Positions 5,900-16,476 of a stretch of DNA of 27,899 nt are shown here, one piece after another. The notes beneath the pieces are model-generated. The model made no database searches and was not told where the DNA came from. It saw only the letters and a program-made list of their open reading frames with translations. The position numbers were made by a program, and so were the translations under genes. Within the stretch, counting starts at the first letter, position 1. Every line of letters starts with the position of its first letter. This DNA comes from a virus: the IMG/VR virus record IMGVR_UViG_3300025168_000499, positions 1-27,899 of that record. One strand, written 5' to 3'.

Positions 5900-8800
5900 A
5901 TGATAGAGACAATTTATATGGACTCATACTTAGAGTTTGTTATTCCTTTTGTTTTTATCGTAAATGCTGTTACTCTATTAGTATTACGTTCCGGTGCTTC
6001 TAAAGTTTTCTTCGACATTGTAGGTACGTTTCAAGCACAAAGATTAATCAAAGATGCAAAAGCATCACAAACCGTATTCGAGGCTTTATACCTAGATTCT
6101 CTATCGGGAATACAGGAAGGCGCACAAGAATTAAGTGATATATTTACTGAAATGACTGATAGAGTAATACCTATCGTAAAAGAAATAGAAGAAGCAAGAA
6201 TTGAATTAGAGAAATTTATGACTGTTACGGGTGTTGAGGCAAGAATAGCGGCAAATGAAATAACAGAAATAGGTTTGGCGTTTGGTTTTAGTGCCGACCA
6301 ATCAATGTTAGCCGGTGCAAAAATGGCTCAGTTGTCTGGTGTTTTAGGAGCAGGCAGTCTAGCGACGGGTACAGAAGTGGGTATGGCTTTTGGTCTTATA
6401 TCCGGCATGGAAACAGATGCGGCTATGCAACGTATGATTAACTTGCAGGCACAAACTAAGTTTATGACTAAGGGCATAGAAGATGAAATGTCCGTTAGAG
6501 AAAAAAATGATAGAATTAGAATGAACAGCCTACGTATTCTTAATCAACTAAATACTGTTGAGAATAGGTCGGTTGCTACAATGGAACAGATTACTTTCGT
6601 TATGAATCAATTCGCATCACAGGCTGAGTTGACTAATGAAAGTATAGCAAGTATGGCGGCTTTATCCGCTACACTTATTGAAGCCGGTGAAGAACAAGGT
6701 AAAGGTGGTCGTGCTTTACGTATGATGTACGCTAGACTTGGTGCTGACATTAACGGCTCAAGAAAAGCAGTTGAAGATTTAGGTATTGCTGTCGCCGATA
6801 ACGAGGGAAACATGAGAGCGTTTTCAGATGTATTACAAGACTTAGCAGTTGAGTATAACAAAATGAGTGGTGAAAGAAAAACTGAATTGGCTCAAACAGT
6901 AGCCGGTAACAGACATTATACTCGTCTTATTAAATTACTTGAAAACGTAGATAGGGTAAAGGAGTTGGAGTTTGAAGCAACAATTGCTATGTTCCCTGCT
7001 ATGGATGAAATAGAAAGAAGAAGAGGAACGGAAATATTTGCTTTGCAGAAAGCAGAAATGGCTTATAAAAATTATAGTGCTTTATTGGGAGAAGAATTAG
7101 TTCCTGCTATGACTGATGTTACTAACAAACAAGCACTTATAATAAAAGATTTTGCCGGAATGGTAAACAGTCTTGGTGGTGTTGGTGATGCTATGATAGG
7201 CGTTACTCAAGGTATGAAAACAATGATTGGCCCGACTTTTAATATGTTGTTAAACATACAAAACATGACTGTTGCTATGGACACTAATAGAATAATTAGT
7301 AGGGCTTTAGCCGGAGAAGGGATAGCAGGATTAGATAATGCTTATTCTCAATTAAGCCAAAGTTTAAGTTTACATTTAACTCATCAAGAGAATAAACAAC
7401 GGGCAGACGAAACTGAACACGAAGCGACTTTAAGAAAAAATAATGCGTTAAAATTATTAATACAAACCCAACAAGAATATAACGATGCTGTAAGTGCGGG
7501 TAATATGTACGATTTAGCAAAGTCTGATATTGACTTTAACACTTATCTTTCGAATGATGTTGATGCAACAGGTGAAAGAATAAGAGTACTAAAAAGATAC
7601 GAAGATTTTCAATTAAAAATGTTTCAAGGTAAAGCAGATAGGCGAAGAAGAGATGCGGCGGCAGAAAGAAAAACAGCAGGTGAGTTTAGTGCTATGGCTA
7701 GGGTACAAATAGACGTAGCAGATAGAGCATTAATGGCTACTCAGCAAAGTGGTACTCAAGAAGTAAATGGAATAAAAACTACCGCACAAACAAGACATGA
7801 CGCACACGTGCAAGCAGTTGACCTTAAAGAAGAGTTTTTGCGATTGAAAAAAGAACACAATGAAGCGGCAAGGGCTTTAGATGAGGAAGCAAATCAGTTT
7901 GAAAAGAGAATACGTGGCGAAAAAAAGGCTAGGCATAAAGATGATATAAGCGAATCTAAGGTTGAGAATGATTTAGTCTTAAATAAAGCGCAGATGTATA
8001 ATGGACTTACTTCAACCATGTTAGGTGTAGGAAGTGCTATGATGTTGGTTTCTAATAATCAACGTATAGTAAGGGGTGGTATGTTAGCAAATGCGGCGGC
8101 TATGACTTTACATACAGTAAAAATGCTTGCATCAATTGGTGCTTTTAAAGGATTTAATATGGTACAAGCAGAAACAATTTATAATATGGGAGTAGCACGT
8201 TATAAAAGTATGCAAGAAATATACACAAACGCACAAAAAACTGTATCACAAAACGCATACACTATGTCTATTGTTGGTTCTTCTAAAGCCATGCAAGGTT
8301 TAGCCGCATCTGCTGTTGTGGCCACAGCCGCTACTAAAAGTTTAATCGCTATGTCCGGCCCACTTATTCTTTTAGCATTAGCAAGTGTGGCGTTAATGGA
8401 AATAGCAGAAAAATTCGGTTTGTTTGAAACACCCGATTTAGAATCAAGTATGGCGGGAATTAGTTCTGCTAGTTTAGATACGGCGGCAACAATTGATATA
8501 TTAAACGAAAAACTTACTGCGGGGGAAATAGACGCACGAATAACAAAACAAAAAGATTTAGTAGATAGCCTAAAAGATGCTACCGGCGCTTTACAAGTTG
8601 CCGCTAGAGAAGCGGCGACACAAGAGTTACTTAATTTAAATACTGCTAAAAATGTAACAGTGTTTCCTAGTTTAGATACTTCACAAGCAGAAGGTTACTT
8701 TACTTTACTAGGTCGATTAGATAAGGCAAGAGATATGTATAGAAATAAATACTCAATGGGTCATTTTGATGGTAAGGAAAAAGAAGCACAAAAGGCTTTA

Positions 8801-9220
8801 GATAATTGGATTGACAGTAATGAAATTTTACACAATAATATTTTACAAAGTGGTGCAGAAGATTATAGGCAATATTCTATTGCGGCTAAACAATACAAAG
8901 AAGATATAGAAAATCAATTTGACTCGGAAATAAACGGCATTGGTATGATGGGTACTGCATACGATGAAGCAAAAGATAAGATGAATGATTTTATGAATGA
9001 AAGAGAAGAAATGTTTTATGGGTTTAGTAAAGATAATTTAACGGGTGATTTAGTTAGGCAAGTTACGCAACAAGGAGTTGATACGTTAATTACTACTACC
9101 GAAGTTATAATGACAAATAATTTTAATGGTATAAGTGTACCACAGATGGTAGATATTATAATAGACGAGATAGAGGGTAGGGGTAGAACGCACGGATTTG
9201 ACTTTTCCAATACTACTTAG
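5900..9220 (+). CDS. Tail tape measure protein
   Basis: Encodes 1106 residues. The N-terminus has a hydrophobic stretch (about 12-29, EFVIPFVFIVNAVTLLVL). Residues about 115-355 match the TP901-type tape measure core: AFGFSADQSMLAGAKMAQLSG, then repeated helices and a region with GGRALRMMYARLGADI and ERKTELAQTVAGNRHY. Long alpha-helical, Glu/Lys/Ala-rich coiled segments follow. Hydrophobic stretches at about 710-755 and 798-840 (SGPLILLALASVALMEIAEKF) are the membrane-like segments tape measures often carry for DNA entry. It starts 2 bases after the chaperone stop. From the usual 1.5 angstrom per residue, a tail near 160 nm would be expected (inference). It sets tail length and is ejected before DNA. 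Confidence 0.85.
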   Translation: MIETIYMDSYLEFVIPFVFIVNAVTLLVLRSGASKVFFDIVGTFQAQRLIKDAKASQTVFEALYLDSLSGIQEGAQELSDIFTEMTDRVIPIVKEIEEARIELEKFMTVTGVEARIAANEITEIGLAFGFSADQSMLAGAKMAQLSGVLGAGSLATGTEVGMAFGLISGMETDAAMQRMINLQAQTKFMTKGIEDEMSVREKNDRIRMNSLRILNQLNTVENRSVATMEQITFVMNQFASQAELTNESIASMAALSATLIEAGEEQGKGGRALRMMYARLGADINGSRKAVEDLGIAVADNEGNMRAFSDVLQDLAVEYNKMSGERKTELAQTVAGNRHYTRLIKLLENVDRVKELEFEATIAMFPAMDEIERRRGTEIFALQKAEMAYKNYSALLGEELVPAMTDVTNKQALIIKDFAGMVNSLGGVGDAMIGVTQGMKTMIGPTFNMLLNIQNMTVAMDTNRIISRALAGEGIAGLDNAYSQLSQSLSLHLTHQENKQRADETEHEATLRKNNALKLLIQTQQEYNDAVSAGNMYDLAKSDIDFNTYLSNDVDATGERIRVLKRYEDFQLKMFQGKADRRRRDAAAERKTAGEFSAMARVQIDVADRALMATQQSGTQEVNGIKTTAQTRHDAHVQAVDLKEEFLRLKKEHNEAARALDEEANQFEKRIRGEKKARHKDDISESKVENDLVLNKAQMYNGLTSTMLGVGSAMMLVSNNQRIVRGGMLANAAAMTLHTVKMLASIGAFKGFNMVQAETIYNMGVARYKSMQEIYTNAQKTVSQNAYTMSIVGSSKAMQGLAASAVVATAATKSLIAMSGPLILLALASVALMEIAEKFGLFETPDLESSMAGISSASLDTAATIDILNEKLTAGEIDARITKQKDLVDSLKDATGALQVAAREAATQELLNLNTAKNVTVFPSLDTSQAEGYFTLLGRLDKARDMYRNKYSMGHFDGKEKEAQKALDNWIDSNEILHNNILQSGAEDYRQYSIAAKQYKEDIENQFDSEINGIGMMGTAYDEAKDKMNDFMNEREEMFYGFSKDNLTGDLVRQVTQQGVDTLITTTEVIMTNNFNGISVPQMVDIIIDEIEGRGRTHGFDFSNTT

Positions 9221-9231
9221 AGTGTGATAAT

Positions 9232-12200
9232 ATGGTAAGAACAGTAGAAAAAAAATATCAAGTATGGCTTGCAGGCTACTACGATGATTTTAACGGTGCA
9301 AGAGCAATACCGGATTATTTACAATTACCTTCTGATACATTATACTCATCAACACTAAGTCATTTTGGAAATCCTATAAACGGTGAGGCTTCTCTCAATC
9401 CAAGATACAGATTTAGTATAGCAGATAGAGATTTAATAGGCTCTATTCAAATTAGTGGGGTAAGTAATGCTAATGATAATCATTATCTTAGTAACAACGG
9501 TATATTTGAGTGGTTATCTAATGATGTAACAAGACAAAGTTATAACAAATGGGAAGGTAGAATACAACTACAATATCCTGATGGACACGTTGCTAACAGA
9601 TACAGATTTGGCGGCAGTACAGCACAAGGAAATATAGGTTATCAAAGATTTGTTAACGGACACGACAGTAGTGGTACTTATATTGTTCCTGTTGGAGATA
9701 ATGATGCTACTTTTGGTAGGGCAGGTATGAAAAGATTTGACATGGAAACTACTAATAAAACAAACTACGTAGCCGGAGATGCCGGATTAATTTCAACCAC
9801 AGGAGATTTCGTACAAAGAGCGCATCTTACAGGCTCTTGGATGGGAGAAAAAATGCGTACCACTACAACAGATACACCGGCTCAAGTGTTTGCAGAAGTT
9901 ACTTCTCCCTCAAAACAACCTTTTCTTTGTGTTCAGAGTAGTAGAAAATCAATAGCAAACAATGGTACTACTAATTATGCACCAACTATAATATATGACG
10001 GTGCGTTAAATACTAAATTAGATAGAGATGTTTTTACCGCAAGAGTAGCCTTAAGAAGTTATTTGTCTACCGCAGACAATTGGGATGATGTAGCAATACG
10101 TTTTGAAATAGGATTTCCTTCAACGCAAGCGGGTTTGTTAAACGACACCGGATATACACGAAGTTCAGACGTACCTGCAATAGATTTTAAGTTAAATATG
10201 TCCGAAATAAGTTATAACACTAAGGCTTTAATACATGATGGTAGTAACGCTGTATCTTATACTAATGATAATTCTTGGATTGATGTTGATTTTGTGTTTG
10301 ATTACACTAATAATAAGTTTAAGGTTTATTATAACGGTACGGAATATACAACACAGAATAACATAAATGGGGCAGGTGGTTATGATAATGGGTATAGTAT
10401 GCCTAATGGTACTACCGCAAGCAATTTATATGGTTGGCAAATGACTGTTCAAAGCACAGAAGGTACTGATGGTAATTACGGTTATGTTTCTTATCTAATG
10501 TTAGATAGAGTAGGTTTAGTAAGATACCTTACAGATGATATAACTACTACTGATGAAATACATATAGAAAGTCTTTCCTTAAATCAACCCGTTAACGGTA
10601 TAAGTAATTGTAATATTAAAGTAAGTGATGACCCCGACAGGGCGACCAACGGAAATACAGGATTAGTAGCAACAGATTATGTGGAAAATTTAAAAGATTT
10701 GTTTGTATCTAGCACATCTTTAAATTGGAAATTATTAATTTTTGGAGATATAAATTCAAAAATAGATAGACCAATATGGAGAGGTCATATAGATAAATTT
10801 GATATAAAACAAAGAGGAAGAAGTAGGGAAATATCTTTTTCTGCTCAAGATTCTTTTATTTTGATGGGAAAACAAATACCTTTATGGGAAGTAGGACAAA
10901 AATCATTAGATGATAACTCCCAAGAGATACCTTATTGGTTGTATGACGCACAAGGATTTAAAAATATAATGAATCTAGGTGCGTCTAACCTAGAATTAAA
11001 TGATGAAAATATAGGTTTTGAATCAATTAGTAGTTACAAAGAAACATCAGACCAAAGAACGCAATTACATAGTGGTTTACCTATACAAATGTATAACAAC
11101 GAAGATAGTCTTGGGCCAAATAATATAGAAGATTTTTATGAAGGCGTAAGAATAATAGGTTTTGATGAAGATACTAGTAGTAATACTAGATTTTATTTGA
11201 GTGCAACACCAACATTATTTAGTGCATTAAGCACTAATTTTAATATAGTAAGTACTAGACACACTACTACTTCCGCTATACAATTTAATAGTATTACTAG
11301 TGATAATATAGTAACTGCTAATCCGTTATCATATAATCCTGAAAGTGCAAAAATAATCTATATAGGAAAACAACAGAGTCTACTAACTCTTGATAGTGAT
11401 TGGGTATATCCACCAACCGACCCTGATAATTTTGGTGAAGATGCTTGGAAAGAGATAGTAGACAAACACCCTGCATACGAAGATATAGAGCCGTTTTCTG
11501 GGCCTCATAATATGCACGTTTATTTTGATGCAGACCCTAATTTACAATTAGGAGACACAATATATATAGATAACCAAAATATTAATAATACGGTTAATTT
11601 AAATACCGCTTACTACAAAAAAGAAGGTCATAAAATAATAAAAATAGATAAAATATTAAGTTATTTTGGTAATTTGCCCGCAAAAACATACCGTAATAAT
11701 ACTTTAGCCGGACATCATGATGGTACGGGTAGAATATATATTTGGGTAGTAAAAACAGATACAGAAATTACTAGTAGAAATTGGTCAACACAAAGTATTC
11801 CCGAACACGGTATCTATACGGCTAATAGTTTTAACACAAGTAGTTTTAACAATACACAAACAAGTATTGTTTTAAATAATACACATGGATTTACAGGTAA
11901 CGGTACAGCAAGAATAAAATTACCTTTCCCAATCGCTGTTAGTGGTGTTCTTCATAGATATATAGAGTTTACTTATACCGGAATTATCAACTCACAACAC
12001 ACACTAACGGGTGTAACTAGAGGAAGTGGCTCTTTTAACCAAAACCACCCCACCTTAGCAGGCTATTCTACACATGGTGCGACTGTTTATCAAGTACCTA
12101 ATAGTGGTTCGGTTTATCCTAATTTAAACAATAGTACATTACTTGAGGGTGATAATAGGTTTCAATGGAGTAAAGACACAGGGCGTATAAGAGGTGTATG

Positions 12201-15200
12201 GAGTAATGAGGCAGAAGAAATTAAGAATAGAGCAAACCATGCTTTATGGATGAGAGATTTGCCTATGAGTTTATGGTTTCAATATCACTTTGGTATAGTA
12301 AACGTAAACTACGTAAATAAAACCTTACCTAGCGGCGTAAATGCAAATATTTATAGTGCTATGAATAATGGGTCATCACAAACAATATCTCCTACGACAA
12401 CAGCAATTAAAGTACACCAAAAAACCTACGAAAATTTTCCTAGTCATGGTGTAGTTGAAATATGGAGGGGAGATGCACAAGGTAGTGCGGGTACATACAG
12501 TAGTAATAATTTAGTATATGAAGAAAAGTTTATTTATAGGGGTAAAAAAATAGTAAGTGGTGTGTATTACTTAGTTGGTGTAAAATATATTGCGGGTACT
12601 TATGTTTCTGCGGGTGATGCCAACTCAACATCCCCCCCTTATTATTATATGAGGGTACAAGAAATAAGTAATGACTACAAACATCTTTGGTTGCTTTGGG
12701 CTGATATGAGAAATAATGGTTTGGCCGATGCAGACGGTGGTTTCAGAAAGAAAAACTTTGGTTTACAACACCCTATGTCTGAAAATTACAAATTAGATAT
12801 GTTTTATGCAGACCAAGTTGACGAAAAAGGTAATATTGATAAATTTGGTAGTTTAGATATAGGAGATGATATAAATATATGGAATGTTGATTCCACAAAT
12901 GACACAAGCACAGGGGCGGCATACTCTAAACCTGCTGACTATTCTTCTTCACAAACAGTAAGTAGTATAGCAAACGATGTATCTAGTGGTAAGTTAAAAA
13001 TACTTACATCAGAAACAGGAACAGTAGCAGTTGGAAATTATATTCATCTTATAGGTACTGCCGACCATGACGGAATACACAAAGTTGCTTCCGGTGGCTT
13101 AAGCAACAACGCACATTTTATTACTGAGACTACATTTGTTAGCACTACGGTAAATACAGAAGGGGCAATTTACTGCCCAACAACAGGTAGCGACCAAGAT
13201 TTATCTTACTACCATGATTGGGAAAATAAAGCAGGTGCATTATTAGTAGTAGATGCCTCAAGATTCTTTAACCTTAATACTAATGCTAACAGTGGTAAAA
13301 CAGGGCAGTTAAGTGGTTTAGGTACTGATTTAGGAGATTACGTACAAACAAGGCAAGGATTCCCCGCATTAATAGATAACTATTGGGCAGAAGCATTACC
13401 TTCTTACAGAACAACAGGAGATTTAACGGGAGAACACCCTTCACAATACAAATTATTATCAGACGTTACCTTAACTGATGGTCTTATCTCAGGTTCAAAA
13501 GGAATTGCTATTGATGATGCTACTAAGTTTGGTAGTAGTGGGGTAGGTAGTATAATTTTAAAATATAATAATAATAATGCTTTAAATAGAAAATATTATT
13601 TTGCGTGGGGTAATAAATTAGCAACAGAATATAGTAGTAGTAGTGCTGTCGACGCTAACCCCGTAGTTAATTCTAGTAGTTCTAATTTTAATGGTAATAT
13701 AACAACCACTATAACAAATACCGGCGAGTCTCATGTTACTTCACAATTAAAAGAAGGTATGTTAATAAGAAGAACAGACGTAAGCGCAGGAGAAACTTAC
13801 AATGAAACAATAGTCGATGTTATAAGTAATACACAATTAGAGGTTAGTGGTACTTGGGCAGAAGGTAACACTTATGTTGTGCCTGTTCAATTAGGTAAAG
13901 TTTATATTTGCCATAATGAGTTTGATGAAATAATATCAAGCACACTTGATGGTTTAGAAAGAGCAATTTTCGCTGAATATTCGTTGGCAGGTAGTTGGGG
14001 GGATTACGGCGTAGATATTACTTATGACTCAGCCAATGAGCCTGACAGTTTCCAAGTACATTCAACTGCATATCCGCAATATATGTTAAGACTTTTAATG
14101 CACCTAAATGGTTATATTAAAAACAAAAATAGCGGTACTTTTTATGAAAGTGATAAAGTTAGAACACTTTGGAATGCCGCAATTATGGACACTTGGCTAC
14201 CACCAACAATTTTATACAGTATGTATGATATAAACAATGTTCCTATAACAAATATAATGACAAGTTATAGTGATACAGATAGCAACGATTCCTACGGCTC
14301 TATGGTTGATGCTAGAGGAAGGACTATATTATCTACTATACAGAAAATGAAAAATGCTAGTGGCGTAGGTGAAGATAATAATATAGATATTTCTTTTTCA
14401 TACCTAATAGGTAAAGATAATAGAGTTGAGTTTAGACCTAAATACAAAAGTAATATTAATTTTACTAGAAGTAACATAAAAATAAATAGTTTAAGCACTA
14501 AATTAGATTCACAAGTTACAAATATTAGAGTGTATTATAATAACGGTAAAAGTTTTGTTGATTGGCCGTCTACTACAATATCAAACACAACACGTTGGAA
14601 AGTTTTAGAATACCCTAAAATAAAACAACATTCAGAAGCAACACATATTGCTAAAAAACAATATGCTACATCAGTTAATGCGCCTTTTGAAGTTAGAATA
14701 TCACCTGTAACTACTACTGCTGAAAAATCTAAAATGATAGATACAGGTAGGTATGGTTACATAGCGGATTCTTACGTAGCACTAGAGGGTACGGATGACG
14801 GTTATACAAAAGTATGTAATTGGACTAGGTTAGGTACAGGTGGGGTTTTGTTTAATGGTATGGTAAATGCTTTAGACGGCAACCAAAAAACATCTAGTAA
14901 TTTGTATGCAAGATATGGAATAAGTAAAGACGCTACATCAAGCGGTGATGTAAGTTGGGGAGACAATTATTATTGGTATGGTAGTGGTTCTATATCTAAT
15001 GCGGTACAGATAGTACACATACCTAATGGTACACCGTTTGTTAGCGACAACCATACACACCCTATGCGTATATGGATAGATTTGAAGGCTTCACAAGAAA
15101 GTGATGCTACCATAGATACTGCCGAGTTCACTATAAACGTAGGTGATTATTCATTTGATAATGCTACTAAATCAGCAACTAGTCAAAGTAGTGTTACCGT

Positions 15201-16476
15201 AAATGTAAAACATAGTGGCTTCTATGAAATAGCATTACCTTCCACATACAGCGACACAAGTGTAGGTAACATGGTAGTTAGTTTTAACGCAGAATATTGT
15301 AGGGCTTTACTACGTCATAGATGTGGCGACCCTACACACGCAAACATTCTAAAACAAGTGGCTACTAACACTAACACAATATTCCCTCTAGGTATGAGAG
15401 AATACAGCGAGATGGGTGCTATGGGTACTACTAGAGCAAAATGGTATGCCCCTAAGATTCTAGTAACTAGAGATTTGTCTTACACTCCTGCTACTTTCGT
15501 AAATGTTACAGATGCAGGTTTAGGTGTGTCTAATGAAAATCTAGTTATAACAAATGTTAGGTATGCTTTAAGAGCAGGGGCAAGTGAAGAGTTAACTTTA
15601 ACACTAGAAAGGGATGAATCAATAACTGCTAGTAGGTTAATACAACATCTTTTTGGTACTGATGACGGACAAGATAATGATGGTCAAGATTTTGGAGACG
15701 ACGGTGGAGTTATAAAACCACCTATAAGTAAGCCCGATGAACCAATAGATGATAGACCGCAATTACCGCCGCCCGATACCGACCCCGATGCTGATGAGAA
15801 TAACGAATCGTTTCAGACATCTAGGGGTAAACAAAGACAAAGAAAATTAACTAAAGGTAGTAAAATGAGCCTAAAAAAAGATATGTTTTCGGGGGATGGG
15901 AAGTTTAGCATTTTGGGACAAGAAAAACCTCAATCTATACCCACTATTATGAGAAGTATAGAAGGTATGGATGTAGATATAGTAAACACTAGTGGTACTG
16001 CGGTACTATCTTCCGAAGGATATGTTTTTGCCGGTACAGGATTACAAGGTAGTGATAGTTCTTCTATCTCAAGTCAAGAAGTATCTATCGAAACTACATT
16101 CGTAGTACCCTATGATGTAATGTCAAATAGATTTAGTATTGACTCTATAATATCTCATTCATCATCTCATTCTGTAAGTGATAACGCTACTCTTTATAGC
16201 ACAATAAAATGTATGGAAACAGGAAAAACTCTGAGTCATAATACCACAGTAAGAAGTGGTCTTAATAAAGAAAAAATTACTATATTCCCTAGCACTAGAT
16301 TAACAGGTATGGAAACTAGCGGTAATAATATTAAGGTAACTATAACTAGAAAGCCAAATACTTTAGAGGATGGTTCACACGAAGCAAGTATAGTATTACA
16401 CAACTTACAAATTAAGATGCACAGGGCAGTAGCCCACAGTCCTTCATCATCTAACAATTTTTCGACTATCACTTGA
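9232..16476 (+). CDS. Giant baseplate/tail hub protein with fibre-like modules
   Basis: Encodes 2414 residues. Visible parts, by approximate residue: 1-220 a beta-rich tail-tip domain; 225-435 LamG/concanavalin-like (FKVYYNGTEYTT, ending GYVSYLMLDRVGLVRYL); 440-550 a hub-like segment (WKLLIFGDI ... WRGHIDKFDIKQRGRSREI, FSAQDSF); 862-957, 1041-1140 and about 1412-1480 copies of a small Gly/Thr-rich beta module; 1614-1830 a second hub-like part (GRTILSTIQKMKNASG, VEFRPKYK); about 2083-2130 a closing segment ending LTLTLERDE; 2157-2190 an Asp/Pro-rich linker (PPPDTDPDADENN); then a C-terminal beta domain. Hub segments split by large insertions suggest the distal-tail and hub/fibre proteins of siphoviruses combined in one chain, which would contact the host surface. 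It lies 11 bases after the tape measure and ends the plus-strand unit. Confidence 0.65.
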   Translation: MVRTVEKKYQVWLAGYYDDFNGARAIPDYLQLPSDTLYSSTLSHFGNPINGEASLNPRYRFSIADRDLIGSIQISGVSNANDNHYLSNNGIFEWLSNDVTRQSYNKWEGRIQLQYPDGHVANRYRFGGSTAQGNIGYQRFVNGHDSSGTYIVPVGDNDATFGRAGMKRFDMETTNKTNYVAGDAGLISTTGDFVQRAHLTGSWMGEKMRTTTTDTPAQVFAEVTSPSKQPFLCVQSSRKSIANNGTTNYAPTIIYDGALNTKLDRDVFTARVALRSYLSTADNWDDVAIRFEIGFPSTQAGLLNDTGYTRSSDVPAIDFKLNMSEISYNTKALIHDGSNAVSYTNDNSWIDVDFVFDYTNNKFKVYYNGTEYTTQNNINGAGGYDNGYSMPNGTTASNLYGWQMTVQSTEGTDGNYGYVSYLMLDRVGLVRYLTDDITTTDEIHIESLSLNQPVNGISNCNIKVSDDPDRATNGNTGLVATDYVENLKDLFVSSTSLNWKLLIFGDINSKIDRPIWRGHIDKFDIKQRGRSREISFSAQDSFILMGKQIPLWEVGQKSLDDNSQEIPYWLYDAQGFKNIMNLGASNLELNDENIGFESISSYKETSDQRTQLHSGLPIQMYNNEDSLGPNNIEDFYEGVRIIGFDEDTSSNTRFYLSATPTLFSALSTNFNIVSTRHTTTSAIQFNSITSDNIVTANPLSYNPESAKIIYIGKQQSLLTLDSDWVYPPTDPDNFGEDAWKEIVDKHPAYEDIEPFSGPHNMHVYFDADPNLQLGDTIYIDNQNINNTVNLNTAYYKKEGHKIIKIDKILSYFGNLPAKTYRNNTLAGHHDGTGRIYIWVVKTDTEITSRNWSTQSIPEHGIYTANSFNTSSFNNTQTSIVLNNTHGFTGNGTARIKLPFPIAVSGVLHRYIEFTYTGIINSQHTLTGVTRGSGSFNQNHPTLAGYSTHGATVYQVPNSGSVYPNLNNSTLLEGDNRFQWSKDTGRIRGVWSNEAEEIKNRANHALWMRDLPMSLWFQYHFGIVNVNYVNKTLPSGVNANIYSAMNNGSSQTISPTTTAIKVHQKTYENFPSHGVVEIWRGDAQGSAGTYSSNNLVYEEKFIYRGKKIVSGVYYLVGVKYIAGTYVSAGDANSTSPPYYYMRVQEISNDYKHLWLLWADMRNNGLADADGGFRKKNFGLQHPMSENYKLDMFYADQVDEKGNIDKFGSLDIGDDINIWNVDSTNDTSTGAAYSKPADYSSSQTVSSIANDVSSGKLKILTSETGTVAVGNYIHLIGTADHDGIHKVASGGLSNNAHFITETTFVSTTVNTEGAIYCPTTGSDQDLSYYHDWENKAGALLVVDASRFFNLNTNANSGKTGQLSGLGTDLGDYVQTRQGFPALIDNYWAEALPSYRTTGDLTGEHPSQYKLLSDVTLTDGLISGSKGIAIDDATKFGSSGVGSIILKYNNNNALNRKYYFAWGNKLATEYSSSSAVDANPVVNSSSSNFNGNITTTITNTGESHVTSQLKEGMLIRRTDVSAGETYNETIVDVISNTQLEVSGTWAEGNTYVVPVQLGKVYICHNEFDEIISSTLDGLERAIFAEYSLAGSWGDYGVDITYDSANEPDSFQVHSTAYPQYMLRLLMHLNGYIKNKNSGTFYESDKVRTLWNAAIMDTWLPPTILYSMYDINNVPITNIMTSYSDTDSNDSYGSMVDARGRTILSTIQKMKNASGVGEDNNIDISFSYLIGKDNRVEFRPKYKSNINFTRSNIKINSLSTKLDSQVTNIRVYYNNGKSFVDWPSTTISNTTRWKVLEYPKIKQHSEATHIAKKQYATSVNAPFEVRISPVTTTAEKSKMIDTGRYGYIADSYVALEGTDDGYTKVCNWTRLGTGGVLFNGMVNALDGNQKTSSNLYARYGISKDATSSGDVSWGDNYYWYGSGSISNAVQIVHIPNGTPFVSDNHTHPMRIWIDLKASQESDATIDTAEFTINVGDYSFDNATKSATSQSSVTVNVKHSGFYEIALPSTYSDTSVGNMVVSFNAEYCRALLRHRCGDPTHANILKQVATNTNTIFPLGMREYSEMGAMGTTRAKWYAPKILVTRDLSYTPATFVNVTDAGLGVSNENLVITNVRYALRAGASEELTLTLERDESITASRLIQHLFGTDDGQDNDGQDFGDDGGVIKPPISKPDEPIDDRPQLPPPDTDPDADENNESFQTSRGKQRQRKLTKGSKMSLKKDMFSGDGKFSILGQEKPQSIPTIMRSIEGMDVDIVNTSGTAVLSSEGYVFAGTGLQGSDSSSISSQEVSIETTFVVPYDVMSNRFSIDSIISHSSSHSVSDNATLYSTIKCMETGKTLSHNTTVRSGLNKEKITIFPSTRLTGMETSGNNIKVTITRKPNTLEDGSHEASIVLHNLQIKMHRAVAHSPSSSNNFSTIT

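Noticed and set aside
16236-16472. Minus-strand open frame at the end of the giant tail gene
   Set aside because: It lies entirely inside the tail gene, with no ribosome site or recognisable protein pattern.
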